From: a bacterium SCSIO 12696
GTDB taxonomy: Bacteria; Pseudomonadota; Gammaproteobacteria; Pseudomonadales; Porticoccaceae
Direction of reading: 5' to 3'
Length of the DNA: 64,000 nt
NCBI GenBank assembly: GCA_024397955.1
Contig: CP073744.1
Coordinates: 806,001-870,000, forward strand
Below, one piece after another: positions 18,371-29,255 of this stretch (position 1 is its first letter; every line of letters begins with the position of its first letter). Position numbers and translations under genes: made by a program. The notes beneath the pieces are model-generated. The model did not search any database. It saw only the letters and a program-made list of their open reading frames with translations, and was not told where the DNA came from.

Positions 18371-19659
18371 TATCGAACCTTAAAAAGGGGCTTCAGAGGA
18401 TCACATGCCAGCTTCGATAAAACCAATCCACCTTCATCAGCTTCCCTAATCAGGGGAAGAACTTCTGCGTAAGCAGCTAGCAGCGTATCTATTTCCTCAT
18501 AGGAGTGAGAGTAGCTCATATTATGACTACCTAAAGTCAATATTCCCTTTTTGAACATTTCCTGCATAAACAGTGTCTTGAGCTCGAACGAATTCGCTGT
18601 TTTACCATCAGGAATCAGCAGGAAACTCCATGATGGATGCCCTGCCAGTGAAAAGTGCTCATTCAAGCCTTTACTCTCAATAAGACTTGCCAGCCCATCC
18701 AACAAATATTTCCCTTTAGACTCCAGATCAGAAACAACTTTTTCACTTTTCAGTTTATCAAGAACTGCACTTGCCGCAGCTAACGACAAAGCCTCGCCAC
18801 CAAACGTACCGCTGAAGAAAACATCCTCCATTAACTTCATTACATCTGAGCGACCAGTAACGGCGGACAACGGATAACCATTCGCCAACCCTTTACCAAA
18901 GGTAGCCAGATCTGGAGTGACTCCAAAATATTGTTGGGCACCACCTTCCGAATATCTAAAACCAGTAATGGTCTCATCAAAAATCAGTAACGCCCCGTTG
19001 TCGTGAGTAACCTTCTTCACTCGCTCCAAGAAGTCGTCTTTAGGAAATTCAACATTCATAGGCTCCATAATGACGGCACCCACTTGTCCCGAATTTTCTT
19101 CAAAAATACGGATCAAGGAATCGATATCATTATATGAGAACTTATGGGTCAGTTTCTGAACAACCTCAGGCACACCCAGGTTTCTAGAAGTGGAACCAAT
19201 ATACCAATCCTGCCAACCGTGATACCCACACACTGCGACATCATCTCGCCCAGTAAATGCTCGAGCTATTCTTATAGCCCCCGAGGTTGCATCAGACCCA
19301 TTCTTGCCGAACCTAACCTTTTCAGCACAAGGCACCATATCAACAATTTTTTCAGCCACTTCAGCTTCCAAAACGGTTGAAAGGGAAAAGCTCACTCCTT
19401 TTTCAAGCTGGCTTATTACTGCGTTATCAACACTTGAATCACAGTAACCCAGAGTGATAGAAGCCAGTGCGTTGACGAAGTCAATATATTCATTTCCATC
19501 AACATCTTTAACAACACTCCCTTTTCCTCTCTCAAGAAAAAGAGGTGAAACACCTCTCGGATATTGAGTAATACTCTTACTAAATGTTTGGGATGCCAGC
19601 GGAATAGTCTTCAGAGCCCGCTCAAGTAATTCTTCTGAGTTTTTGTAGCAACGATTCAT
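18370..19659 (-). CDS. Class-III PLP aminotransferase (GSA-aminomutase-like)
   Basis: A 429-residue aminotransferase of the glutamate-1-semialdehyde aminomutase/class-III type. Visible features are the FGKNGSDATSGAIRIAR cofactor region near 117-133, LLIFDETITGFRY near 224-236, whose Asp contacts PLP nitrogen, and the Schiff-base lysine in FGKGLANGYPL near 256. The housekeeping HemL function is unlikely in this setting. In nonulosonic-acid loci such genes accompany SpsF-type cytidylyltransferases, so a role in making an unusual amino-sugar derivative is likely. It follows pseF by eleven bases. Confidence 0.85.
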   Translation of the reverse strand: MNRCYKNSEELLERALKTIPLASQTFSKSITQYPRGVSPLFLERGKGSVVKDVDGNEYIDFVNALASITLGYCDSSVDNAVISQLEKGVSFSLSTVLEAEVAEKIVDMVPCAEKVRFGKNGSDATSGAIRIARAFTGRDDVAVCGYHGWQDWYIGSTSRNLGVPEVVQKLTHKFSYNDIDSLIRIFEENSGQVGAVIMEPMNVEFPKDDFLERVKKVTHDNGALLIFDETITGFRYSEGGAQQYFGVTPDLATFGKGLANGYPLSAVTGRSDVMKLMEDVFFSGTFGGEALSLAAASAVLDKLKSEKVVSDLESKGKYLLDGLASLIESKGLNEHFSLAGHPSWSFLLIPDGKTANSFELKTLFMQEMFKKGILTLGSHNMSYSHSYEEIDTLLAAYAEVLPLIREADEGGLVLSKLACDPLKPLFKVR

Positions 19660-19670
19660 TTTTTAAACCC

Positions 19671-20429
19671 TTAAACCTTTTCATCACGAGCCAAAGACGT
19701 CGTTAACCCTTCATTCCTTAAAAAGGAAGAGTTTATTTCCTGGAGTTCAGGCTCGAACTCAAGAGCCTTTATTACGTCAGCCGAGGAAAAATTAGGATTA
19801 CTCGCGTACAGTCTTTTGTATATTTGATTCACAAACTCGAAATCTTCAAACTCATCAACTGTCCATCTCATTGATGAATTATCAGTATCTGACACCAAAC
19901 CACATATCTTATAACGATCAGCGTTATTCCGAATGTAGAGCGTGACATGCTCACGCTCCGAAACCTTTTCTGACGAAGCCCACGCCTCAAAAAGAACGCT
20001 TGACTTCACAACTTCTACGTCAAGACCATCTGGATATGTTGGAGTTAGGGAGTTAGAAGTGTAGTCTGCCCCTTCCTTTATATGTCGCTCAATTGTCAGA
20101 TCAATCAATTCGGGATCGATTAATGGGCAATCACCAGTAAGCCTAACCACATGCTCTGGGTCATACTGCTGAGCTGCTTGATAATAACGATCCAAGACAT
20201 CTACCAAGCTCCCGCGAAAGCAATCTATACTATGTGTTTCACAGAAGCGCTCCAACTCATCATCACTGCCGTCAATACTGGTAGCCACAATCAGGCGATC
20301 AATTTGGGAAGAGCGCTTAATGCGCTCAATTTGATGCCACAGCATTGGTTTACCTAAAATGCATTTCAGTACTTTACCCGGCAATCTAGAGGACGACATC
20401 CTGGCTTGGAGGATTGCTAAAACCTTCAT
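19671..20429 (-). CDS. SpsF-type cytidylyltransferase (PseF role likely)
   Basis: This 252-residue nucleotidyltransferase opens with ILQARMSSSRLPGKVL (6-21), the CTP-binding signature of SpsF/KdsB/NeuA-like enzymes, and has LTGDCPLIDPELID near 98-111 with the metal-binding aspartate. It would activate the nonulosonic acid as the CMP-sugar. It is the only cytidylyltransferase seen in the locus, so it probably takes the place of classical PseF. It overlaps the aldo/keto reductase gene by ATGA. Confidence 0.82.
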   Translation of the reverse strand: MKVLAILQARMSSSRLPGKVLKCILGKPMLWHQIERIKRSSQIDRLIVATSIDGSDDELERFCETHSIDCFRGSLVDVLDRYYQAAQQYDPEHVVRLTGDCPLIDPELIDLTIERHIKEGADYTSNSLTPTYPDGLDVEVVKSSVLFEAWASSEKVSEREHVTLYIRNNADRYKICGLVSDTDNSSMRWTVDEFEDFEFVNQIYKRLYASNPNFSSADVIKALEFEPELQEINSSFLRNEGLTTSLARDEKV

Positions 20430-21313
20430 TTAAAGCTCCATCTGGATGGCTCAATCACGCTTAAATCAGAAACAGAACAGGAAGAAAACACGTCCGGATC
20501 AATCCTTCCACTAGATGATTCCAGTAACTCAGAGAACTGATCGAGACTATTAACCCCGCACACAACTACATCAACGCAATCAAGGGAAGAAACGAACTGC
20601 AATGAAGCTTCAAGTGGAGTAACGCCTTCTTTCATGCAGAGTTTATGAAAGTCAGCATGTAGAGGCTTAATCGATTCGAAATAAGGATTCAAGGACTCTG
20701 TATCCATCAATAACAGCCCCTGAAGAAATGCACTTCTTACATGAATCTCTACACCTTCAGATTTCAACTGAGCTAATACTTCTGACCTTAGAAACCGTTG
20801 ATCGAAAATATTGAGAGGCAATTGAACCAGGTCCAGCGACACCTTCTCAGCGATGCCAGCCAATTGTTCAGGAGAATACACCGAGACTCCTATCTTTTGG
20901 ACTAGCCCAGCCGCTTTTAAGTTCTGCATCTCAGCGTAGAGATCAAAACCTCCAGGTTTCAACAAATCATCCGCATTATGTATCAAGAGACCATACACAC
21001 CCTTCAACCGCAATCTAGTTAGAGAGCGATGAAAAACGGCCAACAGCTTTGAAACGTCTTCACCACCAACTTTAGATCCAAAAAAATGGGGAGTCTTTGT
21101 TACAACTTTATAAGCAGTATCCGACAGTGCCGCCAAACATTCACCAAGAACCTCTTCACTGTCCCCATACAACGCAGCTGTATCGACCACAGAGACGCCA
21201 CTTTCCTTGGCTGCCTCCAAGATTCTTACCACTTCGTCCTTGCCAGTTTTTCCAGACTTGTTACTGATCCCGTAATCCTGGCCAAATTGAACCGTACCTA
21301 AACCCAGTTTCAT
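20426..21313 (-). CDS. Aldo/keto reductase
   Basis: A 295-residue TIM-barrel oxidoreductase. The family tetrad is visible: Asp in VVDTAALYGDSE (about 44), Tyr in ALYG (about 49), Lys in VVTKTPHF (about 73) and His in LLIHNADD (about 111). It would use NADPH to reduce a carbonyl. Overlaps of four bases with both neighbours place it firmly inside the pse operon, between pseH and the cytidylyltransferase. It may act on a modified sugar side chain; the substrate is unknown. Confidence 0.87.
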   Translation of the reverse strand: MKLGLGTVQFGQDYGISNKSGKTGKDEVVRILEAAKESGVSVVDTAALYGDSEEVLGECLAALSDTAYKVVTKTPHFFGSKVGGEDVSKLLAVFHRSLTRLRLKGVYGLLIHNADDLLKPGGFDLYAEMQNLKAAGLVQKIGVSVYSPEQLAGIAEKVSLDLVQLPLNIFDQRFLRSEVLAQLKSEGVEIHVRSAFLQGLLLMDTESLNPYFESIKPLHADFHKLCMKEGVTPLEASLQFVSSLDCVDVVVCGVNSLDQFSELLESSSGRIDPDVFSSCSVSDLSVIEPSRWSFK

Positions 21314-21858
21314 CCATCCGCACTCTCTGACTTCAACAGCCCCATGACAAAGCAGTCCTGCCGTCGACCATCAACCTGCGCGTGCTCTCGAAGCACACCC
21401 TCCACCTGATAACCTGATTTCAAGAATGCCTTCTTAGAGCCTAGATTCTCTTCATAACAGCCGGCATCAACCTTATTCAAACCCAAGCTTATGAATGCGT
21501 ACTTAGATACAGCTTTTATCATCTCTGTAGCATAACCACGCCCCCAGCACGTCTTCTCACCAACCATTAAACCTATGGTTGCACGACTATGCTGCAAGGA
21601 AATTGGCCCAAGCTTTATATTCCCAATATGCTTTCCACTCTGCTTTTCGAAAACACCAAATAGAATATTCTCTGAAGATTTCAGCATCGACTCAACAAAG
21701 CACTTGACAGACTTTATATCTTGAATCATAAATCTGGTTTCCAGATACTGGTTTATCTCAGGATCATTCAGCCAATCAACATATTCTTGAGTTACATCGC
21801 CAACATTTAGCTCTCTAAAGATTAGTCGTTGACTTTCCAATAATTCCCGGGAATCCAT
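21310..21858 (-). CDS. pseH: GNAT N-acetyltransferase, PseH-like
   Basis: A 182-residue GNAT acyltransferase with the pantetheine-binding loop EKTCWGRGYATEM near 100-112 and the NLGSKKAFLKSGY motif near 138-150, as in RimJ/PseH-type enzymes. PseH acetylates the 4-amino group of UDP-4-amino-4,6-dideoxy-AltNAc using acetyl-CoA. Position directly after pseC supports the role. The ATG at 21858 is three bases after pseC. Confidence 0.85.
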   Translation of the reverse strand: MDSRELLESQRLIFRELNVGDVTQEYVDWLNDPEINQYLETRFMIQDIKSVKCFVESMLKSSENILFGVFEKQSGKHIGNIKLGPISLQHSRATIGLMVGEKTCWGRGYATEMIKAVSKYAFISLGLNKVDAGCYEENLGSKKAFLKSGYQVEGVLREHAQVDGRRQDCFVMGLLKSESADG

Positions 21859-21861
21859 TAT

Positions 21862-24038
<2,177 letters not shown>

Positions 24039-24057
24039 TTAAAAATTAGATAAAAAC

Positions 24058-25371
24058 TCACTTCGAAAAACCAAATAGAATTGACGAACTATGAGATTTA
24101 TCGTTCTTTAAACTAGAAAAAACTATTGCTAAAATTAATACAAAAAAGCCGTTCAATGTGCCATTATCAAACGCCAAGTTACTAAGTCCATAGATAGAGT
24201 AGAGCAAACAAAGCGAGAAAACTTGCCTCCTCAGAAAAAGTTCTCTAGTTCTAGACGCAACAATAAAATATGGCGCTATCAAGAGAAAAAACAGACTAAG
24301 CAAACCAAAAAGACCCGAACCCACAAGCGTGGTGAGGTACTCATTGTGCAAATGTGTTAACTCAGTGACAATTCTATTTTCAGAATTTATAACTGTCGTC
24401 TCAGACAGCATAATGTTGGTATTCTCCCGCCCGACACCTAGCCACGGGTACTTAGCAAACAACTCCATCCCGCCTTGATACATCAACAATCTATACCCTA
24501 TAGAAGATGCTTGGTTGGAGCCATTAGAATAAGCGACGACGTCATCGTATGTTCGCTCCATACGACTTTCTAACTTATCCCAAAAGGCAAACGAAACAAA
24601 AATAACGATTATTAAGGAGCAATGGAAGACTCGCGACTTAAACCAAGCCCCCTTAATCCCTTTGGAGTAAATTAAGAAAGTTATTAACAGCGGCAATAAT
24701 GCTAATAAAGTCCCCCGACTCAAAGATAGAACTATAGGCACCAATCCTAAAGCTACAAAAATCCAAAGCCAAAGCCTACTATTTTTTAACGCATATATAG
24801 CAACAAAACTCATCTGCAACAAAACAATATTTGCAAACAATATTGCATTAATACCCCCATGCGCACGACCAAACCGAGTAGTATATAGCTGATATATCGA
24901 CACACCGACAGCGAACAATAAAGCGACTAAGGCTCCTAACAAAAGAACTGGAAACCTATATTTCAACTGACATAGAATTACAAAAAAAAGAGGAAAAGCC
25001 AAAAAATGAATTTGCGTAAATGACGACAACATTCCCGCTACAGGCTCCCTCTCTGCTAACCCTGCCGTCACAAAATCAACAAGCCAAAAAAATACAAAGC
25101 AGTAGTAAAGTGGTAGTATCGGTTTAATATCCCAATTCGCTTTTTCCTTGATCAGCATATAGACACCGCTGAACAGAAATAGAGCCAGCATGGCGCTGCC
25201 GCCCGACTTCACCTGCAAAATCAGAATCGGATAAAGAAACAAACAGACATATGGCATCCAATGGCTACCAGGAGTCATTGTGGGCAATGCTTTTAACTGA
25301 GATAACCATTCTGCTGATATAGCGAGGAATCTCGCCTTGGGTGTCGAAGACCGGGTGTCCGTAGAGCTCAT
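24058..25371 (-). CDS. O-antigen ligase-like membrane protein (WaaL/Wzy family)
   Basis: A 437-residue membrane protein with about eleven to twelve hydrophobic segments and a large periplasmic loop between about 260 and 345. The loop contains YPWLGVGRENTN and HLHNEYLTTLVG, which match the Wzy_C/WaaL ligase pattern (conserved H-x-N-x-Y/L). WaaL joins the polymer to lipid A-core in the periplasm. It heads the long minus-strand operon. The ATG at 25371 has no visible Shine-Dalgarno sequence, so the start is uncertain. Confidence 0.8.
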   Translation of the reverse strand: MSSTDTRSSTPKARFLAISAEWLSQLKALPTMTPGSHWMPYVCLFLYPILILQVKSGGSAMLALFLFSGVYMLIKEKANWDIKPILPLYYCFVFFWLVDFVTAGLAEREPVAGMLSSFTQIHFLAFPLFFVILCQLKYRFPVLLLGALVALLFAVGVSIYQLYTTRFGRAHGGINAILFANIVLLQMSFVAIYALKNSRLWLWIFVALGLVPIVLSLSRGTLLALLPLLITFLIYSKGIKGAWFKSRVFHCSLIIVIFVSFAFWDKLESRMERTYDDVVAYSNGSNQASSIGYRLLMYQGGMELFAKYPWLGVGRENTNIMLSETTVINSENRIVTELTHLHNEYLTTLVGSGLFGLLSLFFLLIAPYFIVASRTRELFLRRQVFSLCLLYSIYGLSNLAFDNGTLNGFFVLILAIVFSSLKNDKSHSSSILFGFSK

Positions 25372-25383
25372 GATGTCCGTTTA

Positions 25384-25396
25384 TCCGCTACCGCGG
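25384..25396 (-). promoter_or_regulatory. Possible RfaH ops-like element at the operon head
   Basis: Minus-strand GCGGTAGCG (25386-25394) matches nine consecutive bases of the ops consensus GGCGGTAGCGTG; the flanking bases differ. It lies about 15 bases before the first gene of a roughly 17-kb polysaccharide operon and downstream of a -10-like box, which is where ops elements act. Confidence 0.45.
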
Positions 25397-25419
25397 AGGG
25401 GTGTATAAATAACCGCCGG

Positions 25420-25425
25420 ATTATA
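25420..25425 (-). promoter_or_regulatory. -10 box upstream of the polysaccharide operon
   Basis: A perfect TATAAT on the minus strand lies about 50 bases before the ligase-like gene and upstream of the ops-like motif. No good -35 box was found at 16-18 bases, so an activator may be needed or the match may be chance. Confidence 0.4.
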
Positions 25426-25567
25426 CCGGGATAGCTCACAATAGACTATGGATTTGAAAAGAAAACTGGGGCTTGGTGATCTAAGTCACTGTTTTGGGTT
25501 GGAAGCCATCTGCATCATTGGTGGCTGTAATATCTTGATGCCACTGCGCCGCTTAGAATGACAGAAC

Positions 25568-25591
25568 GGGTTACGGGTTACGGGTTACGGG
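25568..25591. repeat. Short tandem repeat (GGGTTAC)x3 plus GGG
   Basis: Three perfect copies of a seven-base unit plus a partial fourth unit. They overlap the last codons and the stop codon of the PemK/MazF-like gene, so unit gain or loss would alter its C-terminus. Confidence 0.9.
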
Positions 25592-25943
25592 TCTTATTAA
25601 GCGCATACTGAATATGCTCAATAAAGAACTGCGGCATAGGCTCTATCAGCGAGACATGGTGTCGCGGGCATTGCACTATTATTGGCTCGCAGATCAGCAC
25701 ATAGCCTTTACTGTAAAGCTCATAAGGAATCTTGATGGCACCAGCACACTCAGCACCCAGCCCCAATACGGGCAGAATCGTCAAAAATGCACCAGCAACA
25801 CCGCAGGGTTCGGCCGACAATACAAAGACAGGTCTATAGCCGCTAAAGTGTGGCCATTGCGACTCAACATTATCCGAGCGCAGCCATATCAGGTGACCAA
25901 CTGACGGCAGGTATTCTTCGGGTAGTTTGTTAAAGTGAAGCAT
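25578..25943 (-). CDS. Small protein with PemK/MazF-like features
   Basis: A 121-residue protein with a beta-rich pattern: VGHLIWLRSD near 16-25, GYRPVFVLSAE near 35-45, AFLTILPVLG near 52-61 and a KIPYE strand near 72. This order resembles the SH3-like barrel of PemK/MazF endoribonucleases (G-D-I-V-W, R-P-V-L-V-L-S, V-V-P-I-T), but it is not a clear match and no antitoxin gene adjoins it. It is flanked by the comEA terminator and the O-antigen operon start. The product is best called hypothetical with possible toxin fold. Confidence 0.5.
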   Translation of the reverse strand: MLHFNKLPEEYLPSVGHLIWLRSDNVESQWPHFSGYRPVFVLSAEPCGVAGAFLTILPVLGLGAECAGAIKIPYELYSKGYVLICEPIIVQCPRHHVSLIEPMPQFFIEHIQYALNKTRNP

Positions 25944-25953
25944 ACTTTATAAG

Positions 25954-25980
25954 AAAAAACGGGAAGCATTAGCTCCCCGT
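25954..25980 (-). terminator. Rho-independent terminator after comEA
   Basis: On the minus strand ACGGGGAGC pairs with GCTTCCCGT (one G-U) around TAAT and runs into six T. It ends comEA transcription before the PemK-like gene. Confidence 0.75.
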
Positions 25981-25991
25981 CCTCAATAAAA

Positions 25992-26303
25992 TCAAATAGT
26001 TATCTTTGCTTGCAATTTAGCAAGTATCTTTTCGCCAATACCCTTGACCTCCAGAAGCTGATCCAGAGACTGGTATTTGCCCCCGATCTGCTTGCGGTAG
26101 TCAACAATTGCCTGAGCTTTTTTGATACCAATGCCTTTCAGCGAATTAGCAATGGTTTCAGCATCTGCCGTATTGATATTGACCTTACCTTCGGCCTGTT
26201 CAACTCCCGATGGCTCCTTTACAGAGTCGGCTACAGCCACTCCCAAAGGAAGACTCATACAGCAAGCAAAAATAGTTGAAGTTAATAAACGCCTGATTTT
26301 CAT
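25992..26303 (-). CDS. ComEA-like helix-hairpin-helix protein
   Basis: A 103-residue secreted or periplasmic protein with a signal peptide (hydrophobic core about 8-25, cleavage likely after VAVA). A ComEA-type domain follows: VNINTADAETIANSLKGIGIKKAQAIVDYR and LLEVKGIGEKILAKL form two helix-hairpin-helix motifs that bind DNA backbone. ComEA binds incoming DNA during natural transformation. AGGAG seven bases upstream supports the ATG at 26303. Similar genes flank O-antigen loci in pseudomonads. Confidence 0.9.
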   Translation of the reverse strand: MKIRRLLTSTIFACCMSLPLGVAVADSVKEPSGVEQAEGKVNINTADAETIANSLKGIGIKKAQAIVDYRKQIGGKYQSLDQLLEVKGIGEKILAKLQAKITI

Positions 26304-26417
26304 AGCACATCTCCTTGTGGTGCGGGGTGAAATCCATTCAAAGAGTTACGTTAAGCTGGAACGACCCAAATTGCCATCGGCAAAAAACTGAAATTATTAT
26401 AGGATAAAGATTACACC

Positions 26418-27116
26418 TCACAGACCAATAGCTTCTTGGATACTCTTTAGCTCAAACACAGGGTCTTCAGCTTGCGTGATGGGTCGACCGATAACCAGAT
26501 AATCGGCCCCATCTGCAATCGCCTGCTCTGGCGTAACAATACGCTGCTGATCTCCAGCACTGCTACCAGCTGGACGAATACCAGGGGTAACCAGTTTGAA
26601 TCCTTGTCCGCAGACCGATTTGAGAGCTGAGGCTTCTTGCGCGGAACAAACCACACCATTCAGACCACTTTGCTGAGCCAAGCTGGCCAAATGCAAAACC
26701 TGTTGCTCGGCGGGGCGAGCGACGCCAACTTCAGCCAAATCTCCCCCCGACATGCTGGTCAACACTGTAACCCCAATCAGCAGGGTGTCACTGCCCTGCC
26801 CCACCAGCTTTTCTTTGGCGGCAGCCATCATCTTGCTGCCACCAGAGGCGTGCACATTAACCATCCATACACCCAAATCCGCAGCTGCTGCTACAGCATT
26901 GGCAGTAGTATTTGGGATATCGTGAAATTTCAGGTCGAGAAACACGTCGAAGCCGCGCCCGACAAGATTGCGCACCAACTCAGGACCCGCCACGGTAAAC
27001 AACTCTTTGCCGACCTTTAATCGGCAAAGTGCTGGTTCCAAGCGCTCAACCAGTTCATAAACCAGGTTTGGGTTATTGTAATCAAGGGCAACGATAATTT
27101 TCGGGTCGGCGGGCAT
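26418..27116 (-). CDS. pyrF: Orotidine-5'-phosphate decarboxylase PyrF
   Basis: PyrF decarboxylates OMP to UMP, the last step of de novo pyrimidine synthesis. The 232-residue TIM barrel has VALDYNN (9-15), the catalytic [10 protein letters not shown] near 61-70 (Asp-Lys-Asp charge network), a GVTVLTSM segment near 118 and the phosphate-binding TPGIRP and YLVIGRPIT motifs. Length and motifs match E. coli PyrF. It is 99 bases downstream of lapB. Confidence 0.96.
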   Translation of the reverse strand: MPADPKIIVALDYNNPNLVYELVERLEPALCRLKVGKELFTVAGPELVRNLVGRGFDVFLDLKFHDIPNTTANAVAAAADLGVWMVNVHASGGSKMMAAAKEKLVGQGSDTLLIGVTVLTSMSGGDLAEVGVARPAEQQVLHLASLAQQSGLNGVVCSAQEASALKSVCGQGFKLVTPGIRPAGSSAGDQQRIVTPEQAIADGADYLVIGRPITQAEDPVFELKSIQEAIGL

Positions 27117-27215
27117 GTGCTATTTAGAGTATCAACAGGAAAAGTGAGCGCATTCTACAATAAACACAGGCAAGTCACGAGATTACCGCTCAATCTGCAG
27201 TAACCGGACTCCACA

Positions 27216-28397
27216 TCATTTGCCATTCGGTTTTACCGTTCCCCAGCTCTTACAAGTGGGGCATAGCCAATGCATTTTTTGAGTAGAGAAGCCACAACTG
27301 CGACAGCGATAGCTATGATTCTGCTGCTGAAGCCTTTCGATAGCAGCGGCAAATGAATAAGCACTGCTTCTTCTTTCACTGTCTTCTGGGCATTCCCAGC
27401 GAACCAGTTGCAAAAGCGCTGTCAGAGACATCTGCTTGTCCAAGTGTTCACGCAGTAACGTAACCGCTGCCTCTCGTCCTTGCAGGTTTTTCACCTGCTG
27501 CGCCCATGCGCCCAGCAGTCGTTCACTGGGGTATCGTTGAAACAGTGACTCCAGGCACTCGATCAATTGTTGCTCTCTTCCCTGCTGCAGATACACGTCG
27601 CAAATGACCTGTACCGACTCTGGCAGCAACTCTGAATCCTGTTCGGGAATGCGTTCCAGGCGTTTTAGAGCACTGGAATAGCTGCCTTGCTTTGCATCCA
27701 GCTGCGCCAACAGCAAACTGGCCCTAACCGAGCTTTTATCGTATTTCAGCGCTCGACGCAGGTGTTGCCTAGCCTGCACAGGATCACCGTGATCAAGGGC
27801 TTGTTGAGCCAGCTCACAGCAGAAGTGTCCACGCTCCAAACTGCCGTTACCGCCGGAGAAAAAGCGCCTGCGAGGCCACAGTTTATCGGCCACACCGATG
27901 GCTTTTTGCCACTCTTGCTCATCTCGATAGATTTCCAGCAAATGCGCCAAGGCCGCCGAGCGGTAGCGATCCGACATTTCCGCCAGATCCAGCATCAGGC
28001 GTTCTGCCCGATCCAGCAGCCCCGCCTGCATAAAGTCCCGTGCTAGCTCGAGTTGCACTTGGTACAACTGATCACGATTTAACTTGGGATGAGACAACAG
28101 GTTCTGGTGAATGCGAATGGCTCGCTCCACCTCCCCTCGACGCCGCATCAAAGCACCAAGGGCCAAATGGGTTTCTAAAGTTCGATGGCTAACTTCCAGA
28201 GATTGAACAAAGGTATCAATGGATTCATCGGGTTCTTCATTGAGAAGAAAATTCAGCCCTTTGAAATAGCTGCTTTCAGAAAGGGGCTGATCGACAGTAA
28301 GTTGCTTCCGCTTTCCCCACCAACTACCCAGGCACCAAGCTGTGAGCATGGCCAAACAAAAAACCAGAACCCAAATCAGGGTTTCAAGGGCTCCCAT
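27216..28397 (-). CDS. lapB: LapB (YciM), LPS assembly regulator
   Basis: LapB is an inner-membrane-anchored TPR protein that recruits LpxC to FtsH and so limits LPS synthesis. The 393 residues show an N-terminal membrane span (about 5-25), TPR repeats over most of the length (e.g. residues 60-340) and a C-terminal rubredoxin-like metal domain with CRSC near 369-372 and CPTC near 382-385. It lies six bases downstream of lapA, the usual pair. Confidence 0.95.
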   Translation of the reverse strand: MGALETLIWVLVFCLAMLTAWCLGSWWGKRKQLTVDQPLSESSYFKGLNFLLNEEPDESIDTFVQSLEVSHRTLETHLALGALMRRRGEVERAIRIHQNLLSHPKLNRDQLYQVQLELARDFMQAGLLDRAERLMLDLAEMSDRYRSAALAHLLEIYRDEQEWQKAIGVADKLWPRRRFFSGGNGSLERGHFCCELAQQALDHGDPVQARQHLRRALKYDKSSVRASLLLAQLDAKQGSYSSALKRLERIPEQDSELLPESVQVICDVYLQQGREQQLIECLESLFQRYPSERLLGAWAQQVKNLQGREAAVTLLREHLDKQMSLTALLQLVRWECPEDSERRSSAYSFAAAIERLQQQNHSYRCRSCGFSTQKMHWLCPTCKSWGTVKPNGK

Positions 28398-28403
28398 GGC
28401 ACA

Positions 28404-28688
28404 CTACGACTTCTGCTTGGCGAGTTGAGCTTCTGCCGCTAACAGTTTTTGCCGATAGCGTTTCGCCGCATAGCGATACCGGAGCATAGAGGGCAAAGTT
28501 AACAAAGTGCCCAAAACAACAAACAATACAAACAACAATGCCACAAAGATGCCCAGCTCAACGGCTGGCAGCTGAAAGCCTAGTAAAACAAAAGTGACTT
28601 CCTGGGTATTATCGCGGCCAATCCAGATGCCAAGCAAAAGTACGACAAGTAACGAGAGATAGAGCAGGACTTTTTTCAGCAAGCTCAT
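28404..28688 (-). CDS. lapA: LapA (YciS) inner-membrane protein
   Basis: A 94-residue protein with two membrane spans (about 4-22 and 42-64) joined by a short loop containing NTQEVTFVLLG, followed by a basic cytoplasmic tail. This is the LapA/DUF1049 pattern. LapA works with LapB in LPS assembly. It lies between ihfB and lapB, as in other gammaproteobacteria. Confidence 0.92.
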   Translation of the reverse strand: MSLLKKVLLYLSLLVVLLLGIWIGRDNTQEVTFVLLGFQLPAVELGIFVALLFVLFVVLGTLLTLPSMLRYRYAAKRYRQKLLAAEAQLAKQKS

Positions 28689-28776
28689 GCTGAACTCCGG
28701 GCATAGCGAACAGGGACAGAGATAATAACGGTTGGATTATACCTTTGGCCAATCCAACCTGGGCAAGGTTATTCAA

Positions 28777-29079
28777 TTAGGCAGATTGTTCCCGCAACAT
28801 ACTGTCATTCACCCGCTCACGAAGCTCCTTGCCGGGCTTGAAGTAAGGAACGTACTTTCCAGACAATTCAACCGAATCCCCGGTTTTTGGGTTGCGGCCA
28901 ATGCGAGGGGCACGATAATGCAGACAAAAACTGCCAAAGCCTCGAACCTCAATGCGACGGTTATCCACCAGAGCGTCCGTCATGCTCTCCAAAATCATTT
29001 TCACCGCAAACTCCACGTCCTTGGGCATCAGCTGATCCTGGCGAGTGGCGAGGCGTTCAATCAATTCAGATTTAGTCAT
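28777..29079 (-). CDS. ihfB: Integration host factor beta subunit
   Basis: IHF bends DNA sharply as an IhfA/IhfB heterodimer and acts in transcription, recombination and replication. The 100 residues start [11 protein letters not shown] and contain the [15 protein letters not shown] and [12 protein letters not shown] blocks and the [11 protein letters not shown] tail, with the minor-groove proline in RNPKTG. I chose the ATG at 29079 (GGGGGA five bases upstream) over the longer frame from 29091. It sits between rpsA and lapA, as in Pseudomonas. Confidence 0.97.
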   Translation of the reverse strand: MTKSELIERLATRQDQLMPKDVEFAVKMILESMTDALVDNRRIEVRGFGSFCLHYRAPRIGRNPKTGDSVELSGKYVPYFKPGKELRERVNDSMLREQSA

Positions 29080-29197
29080 TACATCCCCCATTGCAACCCG
29101 CTGAAAATATTATATTTTTTGTTGAGTTGCAAGCGAATGAGAGACAAATGGGCAGGATGGCTGATTGAGGTACCGAGGGCAGCCTCACACCCAATAT

Positions 29198-29229
29198 AAA
29201 AAAAGGGGGTGGCCACAGCCACCCCCTTT
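29198..29229 (-). terminator. Rho-independent terminator of rpsA
   Basis: Nine-base-pair stem GGGGGTGGC/GCCACCCCC (29205-29213, 29218-29226) with a four-base loop, followed on the minus strand by seven T. It lies 27 bases after the rpsA stop codon and separates rpsA from ihfB. Confidence 0.88.
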
Positions 29230-29255
29230 CGAAAGCATTAAATAGAAGTTAAGAC

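Noticed and set aside
25446..25559. Short plus-strand reading frame of about 37 codons in the spacer before the O-antigen operon
   Set aside because: No ribosome site, no recognisable features, and it lies in a regulatory spacer; not called.
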